NCBI GenBank assembly: GCA_964560425.1
Contig: CAZLLE010000072.1
Span: 10,840 to 74,839, forward strand
DNA from: CAZLLE01 sp964560425
GTDB lineage: Bacteria > Campylobacterota > Campylobacteria > Campylobacterales > QNZT01
Length of the DNA: 64,000 nucleotides
Direction of reading: 5' to 3'
The position numbers and the translations under genes are program-made. Of the stretch, positions 43,010-52,082 are shown in pieces (positions within the stretch are counted from its first letter, which is position 1; the number at the start of each line of letters is the position of its first letter). A model generated the notes under the pieces. It saw only the letters and a program-made list of their open reading frames with translations, did no database searches and was not told where the DNA came from.

Positions 43010-44794
43010 ATGTTAAAAATTTTATTTATAACTTTATTACTTTTAATATCTCTTCTTAATGCAGCAGAAATTGACAAAAAACTTTTTGAAGGAAACAATA
43101 CCAAAGCCTATTTGGTAAAAGTTCAAAAAGATATCAATGAGAGTAAAAAGCTAAAGATAAAAACAGCAGATATAATCAAACAAGAAGAGGCTCTTCTCAA
43201 AAAATTACAACAACTCCAAATAGAGAAACAGAATCTTCCAACATTTAGAACAAAACTACTAAAAAAAGGCAAAGTATCACAAACACAATGTTTTTATACC
43301 TTTAATGAATTAGTTCACCTAAAACAGGAGATTAATCGCCTACAAAAAAAACAGGAAAAACAGCAAAAAAAGATATTTAAATTAAAAAAGAAGATAGAGA
43401 CCTCAACAGATCAAAATAGAGATAATCTACTTATCAAGCAACTAAAATATGCTTTTTATAAAACATCCCAACAAAAACTAGAACATCTCCTAGCTAAATA
43501 TAAGAAACTGTATCAAAAAGATACACATCTACTTATAAAAAATCTTTCAAGAGTAAACTTCAAAACAAAAAATATCTCCAAAGAGTATAAAAAACTAGAT
43601 GAAAATATTGATAAACTAGAAAATCAACTCACAATTATAAATCTAGAAAAAGATCATGCAGATATTTTGGATAAAGATAAAAAACTCCAACCTATCATTA
43701 AAAATAAAGAGAAATTAGAAAAAAAAGTTGAAAAACTATCCATGACAAAACTGGATACTACAATTTGTATGGCACTGCATATGTTACAAAAAAAGGATGA
43801 AGAGAAATTTTTTGAAATTTTAAACAATCTTGACAAACTAAAAAAGGGGCTAAAAAAAGAGGAGTTAGAGAAATTTAGAGCTTCAAAAGAGATTTTAAAA
43901 GAGTTTGCTGTCCATGTTTATGGTTCAACAACAGCAACTATCCAATCATTTAATGAGACTATCAAAGATAAAGCAGATGATATTATTGAAGATATTCGCA
44001 AACCTCTATTTGTATATCAAGAGAAAGCTTTTACAATAACTGTTCTTTTCAAAATATTTATGATCCTTATTACAGGTTTTTTCATTGCAAGAGTTTATAG
44101 AAATCGTATTATAAAACTAACTAAAAAGAGACTTCTTGCAAATCTAGGTTACTACTTCTTAATTTTTATTACAATCTTAGTATCTCTCAAATCTATTGGA
44201 CTAAACTTTACCTCTATTTCACTTATTGCGGGAGCATTATCCATTGGTGTAGGTTTTGGTTTACAAACCGTCGTATCCAACATAGCAGCTGGTATTATTT
44301 TGATGATGGAACACTCTATTCGTATTGGTGATTTTATAGAGATATCTGACAAACTTTTTGGAATAGTACACAATATGGGACTACGATCAACCACAATTAG
44401 AACAGAAGATAATATTGATATTGTTGTACCAAACTCTACATTTATTACTAGTAGCTTTGTAAATAGAACACTTGATGATAAGACTAGAAGAATCCATGTA
44501 CATTTTAGTGTGCAATATGGTACAGATATTGATGAAGTAAACCGTGTAATATTAGAAGCATTAGAAAATAGTGATTTGGAACATTTAAGAGTCAAAAAGA
44601 AACAACCATCTATTGGAATGGATAAATTATCTAATAGTAGAGTTGATCTAAAACTCATTGTATGGGTTCATAATGATATCTACAAAAAACCAAATGCACC
44701 AGAGTCAGGATTTTTAATTCTTATCTATAAAACATTAAATAAACACTCTATAAAGATGAATATTCCAAATCCATTTACTGCTGTAACATCCTAA
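43010..44794 (+). CDS. Mechanosensitive channel, MscS/MscK-like, with long periplasmic coiled coil
   Basis: 594 aa. A signal peptide (ILFITLLLLISLLNAAE) is followed by about 300 residues of Lys/Glu coiled coil, a membrane segment near 345 and another near 375-392, then the MscS pore helix GALSIGVGFGLQTVVSNIAAG and beta domain GDFIEISDKLFGIV. It opens on membrane tension during hypo-osmotic shock. The long N-terminus is MscK-like. Converges on the M48 protease gene with 20 nt overlap. Translation may be controlled by the hairpin just upstream. Confidence 0.9.
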   Translation: MLKILFITLLLLISLLNAAEIDKKLFEGNNTKAYLVKVQKDINESKKLKIKTADIIKQEEALLKKLQQLQIEKQNLPTFRTKLLKKGKVSQTQCFYTFNELVHLKQEINRLQKKQEKQQKKIFKLKKKIETSTDQNRDNLLIKQLKYAFYKTSQQKLEHLLAKYKKLYQKDTHLLIKNLSRVNFKTKNISKEYKKLDENIDKLENQLTIINLEKDHADILDKDKKLQPIIKNKEKLEKKVEKLSMTKLDTTICMALHMLQKKDEEKFFEILNNLDKLKKGLKKEELEKFRASKEILKEFAVHVYGSTTATIQSFNETIKDKADDIIEDIRKPLFVYQEKAFTITVLFKIFMILITGFFIARVYRNRIIKLTKKRLLANLGYYFLIFITILVSLKSIGLNFTSISLIAGALSIGVGFGLQTVVSNIAAGIILMMEHSIRIGDFIEISDKLFGIVHNMGLRSTTIRTEDNIDIVVPNSTFITSSFVNRTLDDKTRRIHVHFSVQYGTDIDEVNRVILEALENSDLEHLRVKKKQPSIGMDKLSNSRVDLKLIVWVHNDIYKKPNAPESGFLILIYKTLNKHSIKMNIPNPFTAVTS

Positions 44795-45755
44795 TCCTCT
44801 CATCGTTTGAGGGGTGAGAATCAAAGTATCCATGTGAAGATGAGCTATTTTTTTGATTTTTACTCATCTTAATAAAAAAATCAGCCAAATGGCTAGGCGA
44901 TACTCCCTCCTCTATCATTTTGGCTTTTGCATATTCATCAGCCTCTTTTTCAAACTCTCGTGTATAATTTGCATTTAGAATCGAAGTGCTAAGTGATGCG
45001 ACAATAGAGGATATATCACCTGTAAAATAGGCGATAATAGCACTTACCATCGAAGCTTTGATGATAAGTTGCATAGAGTGTTTATGTACTACATGACCCT
45101 TCTCATGAGCTAATACACCATAAATCATATCCATATCACCATTACTAAATTTAATCAATTCATCAGATATTACAATGTCTCCAGAAGGCAAAGCAAAAGC
45201 ATTAATACCTATTCCTCTTCTAAAGTGTAGATATAGACTATTATCATCATTTAGAGACAAAAACCGTTTGGAAATCTCCTGCTGTCTCTCTTTTGGAATC
45301 AAAGTATCTTTCAAAATATATCTATCCATCACCTCAAAAGCCTCTTGACCTATCTTTTTCTCTACCATTTGGGGAAGTATAGCTGTAATACCTTTGGCAG
45401 CTATACCAGAACCTATAGTAAAAAAGAAGACTACACTCAAAATTAGCATAATAAAAGAGAGTATTGCATATCGCATTTTACTCTCCAAAATATGAACTAT
45501 AGAGAAACTTTTTCGATGCTGCTTGAGAAGTTGATCAATCTTATCGTTTTCGCTACTTTGGGCTATTGCACCATTTGGAAAGATGATATTTCTAGGGATA
45601 TTACCTATACGCTCAGAAAAGGAGAGATCATCAATAGATGTATCTATCTTCAAAATATCCCCCTCTATCTTGACCTTTCCATCTTCAAAAAACTCTACTA
45701 TTACATCCTGTTTTTGTGAAGATTGTCCATCAAAATATTGAGCATAAATAGTCAA
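44775..45755 (-). CDS. M48-family metallopeptidase, membrane bound
   Basis: 326 aa. The N-terminal 90 residues form a DUF-type small domain (FFEDGKVKIEGDILKIDTS), then a membrane segment (ILSFIMLILSVVFFFTIG), then a zinc protease with HEKGH and a downstream Glu in EFEKEADEYAKAKM; it ends SHPSNDERIRMLQ. Topology differs from HtpX; closest to BepA/LoiP-like M48 proteins fused to a membrane anchor. It follows the DUF898 gene by 1 nt; such pairs are known, hinting at a shared envelope function. Confidence 0.85.
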   Translation of the reverse strand: MTIYAQYFDGQSSQKQDVIVEFFEDGKVKIEGDILKIDTSIDDLSFSERIGNIPRNIIFPNGAIAQSSENDKIDQLLKQHRKSFSIVHILESKMRYAILSFIMLILSVVFFFTIGSGIAAKGITAILPQMVEKKIGQEAFEVMDRYILKDTLIPKERQQEISKRFLSLNDDNSLYLHFRRGIGINAFALPSGDIVISDELIKFSNGDMDMIYGVLAHEKGHVVHKHSMQLIIKASMVSAIIAYFTGDISSIVASLSTSILNANYTREFEKEADEYAKAKMIEEGVSPSHLADFFIKMSKNQKNSSSSHGYFDSHPSNDERIRMLQQ

Positions 45756-45756
45756 T

Positions 45757-47157
45757 TTATATACCTATATCCACATCAAAAAAATCTTCTGCCTCTTCAC
45801 CAATAGCACTCTCATCTACATAAGAGGTAGCGATAAATTGATCAATATCAGGAGCATAAATTGCAAAATTATCACACTTATATTTTACTATTCTCACCTT
45901 TGCAAAAGGGGCAAGAAGTCCCAAAGAGAAGATAATCATAAGAATATTAGAAGTATAAATCCAACCCAACTTCACAGGTGAGAGTGTACTTTTGAACAGG
46001 GATTGTTTTAGTGAAGTTTTTGAAAAACTATAATTTGCAACATGAGCATCATAGATTCCTTTGGTCATAAGAGCAGCAAAAATATAACCCATATAAATTA
46101 CAAATGTAAAAGCAATCATTAAAATAGGCAATAAAGATTGATCTATACTTGCCAAAGAGGGAATTCTAACTCCTATTATAGAGGCAAAAAAACCTATTAA
46201 AAAAATTGGAATAAATACATATCCAATATAACCACCAATAATCTTTAGAAATTGTTTATACATCTTACCACTCTTACCATTATAAGAGAAATTACTATTT
46301 CCATATTGGCTATGATTGATAAGTAACTCTTTAAAAGCATTCAAACTATAAGGAAAAGCCAAACCAAGAGTTATTAGATTTAAAACACCATGAATTGCAT
46401 AAAATTTATAAAATGCAGGAGCATTTTCATCATAATGAAATCTAATATTTCGATATTTACTATTTTTGAGTTTAAATTTAATTGCTCTATTAATAATCCA
46501 CGGTGATATGAGTAGAGCAAAAATTAAAATCAGACCCGTCATGAAAGGATTGAGCAAAATTTGCGATGAAACGATAAAAAGAGTATAAATAGCAACAACA
46601 ATAATCCGACCTTTAAGTATTTTTAGAGGATCTGCCGTATACTCAAATGAGCTATTTTGAAAAAATGTATTAGCATAAAAATATCTATTTGTCCTCACCT
46701 TTGCCCATGCAGAGTAAATACCAGCAGTAATAAGAGTCAAAAAGATATTTACAATCCATATTTTGAAATACTCTCCAACACTTCCTCTAAACTCTAGTTT
46801 TTCAAAATTTGAATCTTCCATCTCTACACTCTCCTCTTTATCTGCTTGTGACTCAGTAATACGAACATATCCAGATTGGTCACTATAATCCTCTTCTTTT
46901 TGCTGTTGTCTTCTATTATACTCTCTCTGCTTAAACCTATTTTTAAGCTCTAGTGCTTGATCAATAATAGGTGCATCTTGAGGAGATAATGCCCCACTCT
47001 CTCGATAAGCATATAATTTTTTATACGCCTCAATTAAAGTTTTTTGCTCTTTTTCATCTAGATTATTCTCTATGACAAATTTTTTAAAATCATCATTACT
47101 ACCATATATTTCCCAATTTAACAGTGTTTTTAGAGTGTCACTAAAATAGCTCATCAA
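45757..47157 (-). CDS. YjgN/DUF898 family membrane protein
   Basis: 466 aa. The first 110 residues are polar and charged. Then come repeated DUF898 units: FRGSVGEYFKIWIVNIFLTL, ITAGIYSAWAKVRTNRYFYA, GRIIVVAIYTLFIVSS, then FSYNGKSGKMYKQFLKIIGG, with 9-10 membrane segments. Function unknown in any organism to my knowledge. The pairing with an M48 protease is typical for this family. Confidence 0.82.
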   Translation of the reverse strand: MMSYFSDTLKTLLNWEIYGSNDDFKKFVIENNLDEKEQKTLIEAYKKLYAYRESGALSPQDAPIIDQALELKNRFKQREYNRRQQQKEEDYSDQSGYVRITESQADKEESVEMEDSNFEKLEFRGSVGEYFKIWIVNIFLTLITAGIYSAWAKVRTNRYFYANTFFQNSSFEYTADPLKILKGRIIVVAIYTLFIVSSQILLNPFMTGLILIFALLISPWIINRAIKFKLKNSKYRNIRFHYDENAPAFYKFYAIHGVLNLITLGLAFPYSLNAFKELLINHSQYGNSNFSYNGKSGKMYKQFLKIIGGYIGYVFIPIFLIGFFASIIGVRIPSLASIDQSLLPILMIAFTFVIYMGYIFAALMTKGIYDAHVANYSFSKTSLKQSLFKSTLSPVKLGWIYTSNILMIIFSLGLLAPFAKVRIVKYKCDNFAIYAPDIDQFIATSYVDESAIGEEAEDFFDVDIGI

Positions 47158-47202
47158 AATTCCCTTACATAATATTGAAAAGATATCGACTATTTATATT
47201 TT

Positions 47203-48333
47203 TTATTTAATTTTACTCAAGATACAGCCCAAATAACCCTTGACACCCATATATTTATTTAATTTTCCAACTACATATCTATCTCCAAGCCAAACAAAAC
47301 TAGAATCTTTAGAAAAATCATAAGGTTTACTACTCACGCCCCGAAGTCTTTCACCAATAGATGTTGCTACATAATCTGCACTTTTTTTGCTCATTTCAAT
47401 ATTTGAGGGCAATACATTTCCATCTCTATCTACCAATTCAACACAATCACCAGCTGCAAAAATATAATCAACCGTCAAGAAGTTGAGATATTTATCAGCA
47501 ATAATTTGATTTTTATAATTTAGTTCACAAAAAAGAAGCTCATTTAGTTTTGCTCCTCTTATTCCACCAGCAAAAATAATTAGATCAAAAGAGATATCCC
47601 CACCATCTCTAAAAATTACTTTATCCTCCAAAACCTCAGATACAGCACTATTTAACATGATCTCTACACCTAAAGATTTTAATCTCTGTGTACTATTTTT
47701 GACTATGTAAGAGTCCATTTCAGGAAGTATCTGATCTGATGCTTCAATAAGATGTATTTTGATTCTCTCTTTGGCATCTTCAAAAGCTCCTTTCTGTTTT
47801 GCCAATAAAGTTGCCATAGTAGCAGCAATCTCCACACCACTAAGCCCCGCACCAATTATTGCCAAATGAAAAATTTTATCTCTATTTGACTCTTCAATAC
47901 TTTGATAAAGTAGTTCATCAAATGCTTTAGATAGAGCAAGTGCTCTTGGTACTGTTTTTAGACCATAACTTCTAGGCTTTAGATCATCTTCAAACTGTAA
48001 AAAATCTGTTTCAGCTCCAGCACAAATTACAAGATAATCAAACGAAATCTCTTTTGTACTTTTACATTTTAGTTTTTTACCATCTGTATCTACCAAACAA
48101 ACCTCATCATGAATAAAAGTTATCTCTCTTGGAAATTTTTGAAGATATGGCATCAAATCTGTAAATATAGTTGAAAAATCTGTATCTCCAGATATATAAC
48201 GATAGATATTTTTTGGCTGATATTGATAATTATTTTTGTCAATCAAAACAATCTCTATATCATCTACATACATCAACGATTCAACAACAGCCAAACCACT
48301 GTACCCGCCACCAATAATAACAACTTTTTTCAT
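47203..48333 (-). CDS. FAD-dependent pyridine-nucleotide oxidoreductase (NDH-2-like)
   Basis: 376 aa. The FAD-binding motif is VVIIGGGYSGLAVVESL, the NAD-binding motif is LAIIGAGLSGVEIAATM, and the C-terminal FAD contact is YIFAAGDCVEL. It looks like type II NADH dehydrogenase or a sulfide:quinone reductase relative. Of the SQR Cys pair only the Cys in GDCVEL could fit, so SQR activity is not supported. It lacks the usual C-terminal membrane helix. Substrate remains open. Confidence 0.75.
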   Translation of the reverse strand: MKKVVIIGGGYSGLAVVESLMYVDDIEIVLIDKNNYQYQPKNIYRYISGDTDFSTIFTDLMPYLQKFPREITFIHDEVCLVDTDGKKLKCKSTKEISFDYLVICAGAETDFLQFEDDLKPRSYGLKTVPRALALSKAFDELLYQSIEESNRDKIFHLAIIGAGLSGVEIAATMATLLAKQKGAFEDAKERIKIHLIEASDQILPEMDSYIVKNSTQRLKSLGVEIMLNSAVSEVLEDKVIFRDGGDISFDLIIFAGGIRGAKLNELLFCELNYKNQIIADKYLNFLTVDYIFAAGDCVELVDRDGNVLPSNIEMSKKSADYVATSIGERLRGVSSKPYDFSKDSSFVWLGDRYVVGKLNKYMGVKGYLGCILSKIK

Positions 48334-48383
48334 TTTAATTGACCTTTTATATCTTTAGAATATAGATCGGTCAATTTAAATTT

Positions 48384-48746
48384 TTATGAAAAGAAATCCA
48401 CCAAAATAAATACCCAACATAAAAGATGTAGAATAACAGAAAACAGAACAGCAGTAGCAGCAATATCTTTTGCATTTTTAGCCAAGGGGTGTATCTCTTT
48501 TGTCACTAAATCAACATTATTTTCAATAGCACTATTCAAAAGCTCCACAATAGGAATCAAAAATGCAGTCATAAGAAGTATAAGTTTATAGCTAAGTGCA
48601 AAAGGAAACATAACAATCGCAACAAAAATAAATAGCCCAAAAAACAATTCCAACTTAAAAGATGTCTCTGTTTTAAAAGCATGAACCAGCCCATCTATAG
48701 CATACTGTGAATTTTTAAATATTGAGTATTTAGGTTTATTATTCAT
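48384..48746 (-). CDS. dgkA: Diacylglycerol kinase (DgkA type)
   Basis: 120 aa integral membrane enzyme with three membrane segments. Signature: FKNSQYAIDGLVHAFKTETSFKLE at the N-terminus and VELLNSAIENNVDLVTKEIHPLAKNAKDIAA, containing the catalytic Glu and metal site. It recycles diacylglycerol to phosphatidic acid, or acts on undecaprenol in Gram-positives. It starts 1 nt after the acyltransferase-like gene. Confidence 0.93.
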   Translation of the reverse strand: MNNKPKYSIFKNSQYAIDGLVHAFKTETSFKLELFFGLFIFVAIVMFPFALSYKLILLMTAFLIPIVELLNSAIENNVDLVTKEIHPLAKNAKDIAATAVLFSVILHLLCWVFILVDFFS

Positions 48747-48747
48747 T

Positions 48748-49326
48748 TCAAGCTCCCAAAGATTTTAAAATTTGAGTATCTTTCTCCTCTTTCCAACCAC
48801 CATCATCAAAATAATACCACCTATTATTATCATCATTGTAACTATAATATCTATTGATAAGAGGATTATCTTTGACTATATTTTTCTGCACAGCAGATAC
48901 CACTACAGAGTTATCAGGCACATCTTTATAAACAGTTGCATTTGCTCCGATTCGTACATTATTACCAATCTTCACATTTCCCACAATCTTAGCCCCAGCC
49001 CCAATATAACAGTTATCCCCAACAACAGGAGAACCAATACTATTAGCATCAGGCAAAGTAACAGACCCAATAGTAACTTGTTGAAAAATAATACAATTTT
49101 TCCCAATCTTAGTCCCACCAGAGACAAATATCCCCTTCTCCCCATGAGGCATACATGGCTCCCCATCAAAAGTAGAATCCCATGCAATATAGCTATTATT
49201 CTCATAATTATACATACTATAAAGAGCTTTATAAAATTTTAAAAGAGGTTTCGGAGCATCACCTTGAGTCAATGATTTTAATCTCCAAATAGAACCAAAC
49301 GGTTTTACAAGTAGTTTTGCTAACAT
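48748..49326 (-). CDS. Hexapeptide-repeat acyltransferase (CysE/WbbJ-like)
   Basis: 192 aa. Left-handed beta-helix hexapeptides run from about residue 75: KIGKNCIIFQQVTIGS, VGDNCYIGAGAKIVGNVKIG, NNVRIGANATVYKDVPDNSV. This layout is like serine O-acetyltransferase or sugar O-acetyltransferases, but it lacks the N-terminal SATase helical domain, so a sugar or lipid acceptor is more likely. The C-terminal 40 residues (YYSYNDDNNRWYYFDD) are Tyr/Asp rich and unusual. Confidence 0.8.
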   Translation of the reverse strand: MLAKLLVKPFGSIWRLKSLTQGDAPKPLLKFYKALYSMYNYENNSYIAWDSTFDGEPCMPHGEKGIFVSGGTKIGKNCIIFQQVTIGSVTLPDANSIGSPVVGDNCYIGAGAKIVGNVKIGNNVRIGANATVYKDVPDNSVVVSAVQKNIVKDNPLINRYYSYNDDNNRWYYFDDGGWKEEKDTQILKSLGA

Positions 49327-49490
49327 TTATATTCCTAGTTTTTTAATTATTTTCGATGGAAATATTAGCATAAGCATAAGAAATCTATGCTTCATTGCAA
49401 TCTAAATTTAAACATGTAAATTGTATTTTTTTTAAAAGTCTGATATCATGATTTCTATGAGTGATAAATTAGATCTAAAAAGGATATCAA

Positions 49491-49766
49491 ATAAAATTTT
49501 TTAAGTGGAACGAAGAGAAAAATAGTATTCTAAAAAAAAGTAGAAATGTATGTTTTGAGGATGCTATATCTAGCTTAGAGCAAGGTAATATTCTTGATGT
49601 ATTACCACACTTTAATTTAGAAAAATATCCAAATCAAAGACTGTTTATTATTTCGATAAAAGAGTATACATATTATATACCATTTGTTGAAGATGAAGAA
49701 AAAATATTTTTAAAAAATATCATTCCTAGTAGGAAATATCATAAAATTTATAAGGATAAAAAATGA
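49491..49766 (+). CDS. BrnT-like toxin of a type II toxin-antitoxin pair; start codon appears to be ATA
   Basis: 91 residues if read from ATA 49491: KFFKWNEEKNSILKK, VCFEDAISSLEQGNILDVL, then YYIPFVEDEEKIFLKNIIP and SRKYHKIYKDKK. This is the pattern of a BrnT-like toxin family I recognise by its (V/I)PFVED...IFLKxIIPSRK ending. No ATG, GTG or TTG exists in frame before the conserved W; an in-frame TAA lies at 49476-49478. AAGGA sits 6-7 nt before ATA, so ATA is either a rare start or a mutated ATG that silences the toxin. The stop overlaps the antitoxin ATG. The 164 nt before it hold no gene. Confidence 0.7.
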   Translation: MKFFKWNEEKNSILKKSRNVCFEDAISSLEQGNILDVLPHFNLEKYPNQRLFIISIKEYTYYIPFVEDEEKIFLKNIIPSRKYHKIYKDKK

Positions 49767-50032
49767 AATTAACAAAAGAGGAGCAAGAGATCATAAACTA
49801 TATAGAGAGTGGAAAAGCTCAAAGTATACCAAATTTGAAAAGTGAAATTTCAAGATATAGACAACTAGCAAAAGAGCATATACACAAAAAGAAAAATATC
49901 AATATAGAACTTTCAGAAAATGATCTATACCTATTAAAACAAAGAGCATCGGAAAATGGAGTAAGTTATCAAAATATTATCCAATCTTTAATACATCAAT
50001 ATACAAATAATCAAATAGAAGTAAAATTATAA
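49763..50032 (+). CDS. CopG-like ribbon-helix-helix antitoxin
   Basis: 89 aa. N-terminal region LTKEEQEIINYIESGKAQSI precedes a basic linker; the C-terminal half KKNINIELSENDLYLLKQRA and GVSYQNIIQSLIHQYTNNQI is a ribbon-helix-helix DNA-binding fold. It overlaps the toxin by ATGA. Typically binds the toxin and represses the operon. The toxin-first order matches BrnT-BrnA operons. Confidence 0.78.
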   Translation: MKLTKEEQEIINYIESGKAQSIPNLKSEISRYRQLAKEHIHKKKNINIELSENDLYLLKQRASENGVSYQNIIQSLIHQYTNNQIEVKL

Positions 50033-50044
50033 TTTATACTCCTA

Positions 50045-50111
50045 TAGGCTATGATCAAACCTCCTAAAAAAATCGAATATTTAGAAGGTGTGATCAGGAG
50101 ATCACAGCCTA
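50045..50111. repeat. Nested inverted repeats after the toxin-antitoxin pair
   Basis: TAGGCTATGATC (50045-50056) pairs with GATCACAGCCTA (50100-50111), one mismatch. Inside, GATCAAACCTCCTAA (50053-50067) pairs imperfectly with TTAGAAGGTGTGATC (50081-50095), and GTGATC-AGGA-GATCAC (50090-50105) is a perfect small hairpin. These pairings exclude one another. It could be the operon terminator or the remains of a mobile element; there is no T-run. Confidence 0.5.
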
Positions 50112-50189
50112 CAACATTTAATTTAATCATTTTTATCAATCTTGCCGATATGCACATAGACAAAAGAGGCGTTATTTACATTTTTTTTG

Positions 50190-50195
50190 TATAAT
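50190..50195 (+). promoter_or_regulatory. -10 box for dsbD
   Basis: TTTTTTTTGTATAATCG: TATAAT preceded by a T-run and TG, the extended style of Campylobacterota RpoD promoters. About 40 nt before the ATG. Confidence 0.6.
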
Positions 50196-50234
50196 CGCGT
50201 CATTACTAATGCAATAATTTTTCAAAGGAAAAAA

Positions 50235-52082
50235 ATGAAAAAGATTTTATTAATGTTGTTAATCATGCTAAGTTCACTCTTTGCTGGTTTTCAAAATGAT
50301 ATCTTAGAAGTAGATGAAGCATTCAAATTAAAGGTGACACATGAGAGTGATAATATTCATACTGTTCTAAAAATAGCAGATGAGATATATGTCTATGATG
50401 AACAACTTAAATATGAGATTGTCAAACCAAAAGAGGTCAATCTTGATAAAAAGATCAAACGACCATCTCCTGTAGAGTTTCATGAGTTTAGTGTACATAG
50501 AAAAGGGGATGTTGTTGTAGATATTCCATTGACTATTATCAAAGAGGCTATTGGAGATAAAGATTTTACACTAAAAGTATCTTATCAAGGGTGCTCCGAA
50601 AAGGGTTTATGTTATCAACCAATGCAAAAATCATTTGATTTTAATGCAGATGGCACACTCAAAACAGAAGCTAAAGAGAAACCTAAAGCAAAAAAAACTT
50701 GGGGAACAAAGATAGCTGAACTAGAAGAGAAAAAAGAGATAGTCGTATTAGAAAAAAGTGAACCTGTAGAAGTTTCCGAAGAGGATGCCATCGCAAATAA
50801 ACTAAAAGATAGTTCATTTTTTGCAGTTTTAGCACTATTTTTCGGTTTTGGTCTTGCACTTTCACTTACTCCTTGTATATTTCCAATGATTCCTATTCTT
50901 TCATCCATTATTACACTTGAATCAAAACAGAGTGGACACATGAGTATGAAAAGAGGTATTTTTCTAGCATTTGTCTATATTGCATCTTCTGCTTTAGTTT
51001 ATGCTCTTGCGGGAATTTTATCAGCGGTATTTGGGGCAAATATACTCTCAGCTATGCAAAATCCTTGGATTATTGTTATATTTAGTATTCTATTTGTAGC
51101 TTTAGCTTTTTCTATGTTTGGATATTATGAGATACAGATACCTCAATCTTTACAAAATTTTGCAAATCAAAAGAGCGATAAAGCAAAAGGAACGGGTGTC
51201 ACAGGTATCGCTGTAATGGGTGCATTATCTGCTCTTATTGTAGGACCTTGTGTTGCTCCTCCTCTTGCGGGAGCATTGATATTTATTGGTCAAACTGGTG
51301 ATGTATTGCTTGGTGGATTAGCACTATTTTTACTTGGTCTTGGTATGGGAGCTCCTCTACTTCTAATCGGTGCTGGTGGTGGTAAATTTATGCCTAAACC
51401 AGGAGGATGGATGACAAAAGTATCTTATGTGTTTGGTGTTGTTATGCTTGGTATTGCTATTAGTTTCTTATCGAGAATTTTACCTGATATGGTTACTATG
51501 ATTTTATGGGCATTTTTGTTTATTGGAAGTGGTATCTATTCAGGAGCATTGGAGCCTTTGAAAGATGGTATTTCAGGACTTAGTAAGCTTGTCAAAGTAT
51601 TTGCTTTTGCTATGTTGGCTTATGGAACTATTTTATTAGTAGGTGCTTTTAGTGGTGGAAATAGTGTTTTGGATCCACTCAAAAAACTTTACACTTCAAA
51701 TACCACAATGCAAGTAAACCAAAGTAACCATTTCAAAAATGTAAAAACAGTCGATGAACTATTAGCAGAAGTAGAAAAAAGCACTAAACCAATATTAATA
51801 GATTTTAGTGCTGATTGGTGTGCTGCGTGTAAAGAGCTAGAGGAGATTACATTTCCTGATCCTACAGTTGTATCTTTGATGAGTAATTTTACACTTCTTA
51901 GAGTAGATGTAACAGATAATAATGATAATGATAAAGCATTGATGAAAAAATATGGTGTAGTAGGACCTCCTGCTATTATATTTTATAACTCAGACAAAAA
52001 AGAGTTAAAAAACAATAAAATGATCGGCTATAAACCACCAAATGAGTTTATACCAATATTAAAAAAAGCGTTAGGACAATAG
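50235..52082 (+). CDS. dsbD: Thiol:disulfide interchange protein DsbD
   Basis: Passes electrons from cytosolic thioredoxin to the periplasm, for example for cytochrome c maturation. About 615 aa: a signal peptide (MKKILLMLLIMLSSLFAG), an N-terminal alpha domain with GCSEKGLCYQPM (two Cys), a membrane domain with redox Cys in LTPCIFPMIP and VGPCVAPPLAG, and a C-terminal thioredoxin domain with SADWCAACKELEE. Start ATG 50235 has AAAGGA 7 nt upstream; an upstream ATG 50187 overlaps the promoter. The many cytochromes c in this organism need this system. Confidence 0.94.
   Translation: MKKILLMLLIMLSSLFAGFQNDILEVDEAFKLKVTHESDNIHTVLKIADEIYVYDEQLKYEIVKPKEVNLDKKIKRPSPVEFHEFSVHRKGDVVVDIPLTIIKEAIGDKDFTLKVSYQGCSEKGLCYQPMQKSFDFNADGTLKTEAKEKPKAKKTWGTKIAELEEKKEIVVLEKSEPVEVSEEDAIANKLKDSSFFAVLALFFGFGLALSLTPCIFPMIPILSSIITLESKQSGHMSMKRGIFLAFVYIASSALVYALAGILSAVFGANILSAMQNPWIIVIFSILFVALAFSMFGYYEIQIPQSLQNFANQKSDKAKGTGVTGIAVMGALSALIVGPCVAPPLAGALIFIGQTGDVLLGGLALFLLGLGMGAPLLLIGAGGGKFMPKPGGWMTKVSYVFGVVMLGIAISFLSRILPDMVTMILWAFLFIGSGIYSGALEPLKDGISGLSKLVKVFAFAMLAYGTILLVGAFSGGNSVLDPLKKLYTSNTTMQVNQSNHFKNVKTVDELLAEVEKSTKPILIDFSADWCAACKELEEITFPDPTVVSLMSNFTLLRVDVTDNNDNDKALMKKYGVVGPPAIIFYNSDKKELKNNKMIGYKPPNEFIPILKKALGQ

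Noticed and set aside
47203..48333. Sulfide:quinone oxidoreductase
   Set aside because: The FAD/NAD motifs fit, but the conserved catalytic Cys pair is not seen, so only a general NDH-2-like call is made.
48772..49242. 156-residue Ile-rich open frame antisense to the hexapeptide acyltransferase
   Set aside because: The Ile/Asn repeats are the reverse complement of the hexapeptide repeats; no start signal.
50045..50111. Integron attC site
   Set aside because: The outer ends do not match the RYYYAAC / GTTRRRY core sites and no integrase or cassette array is present.
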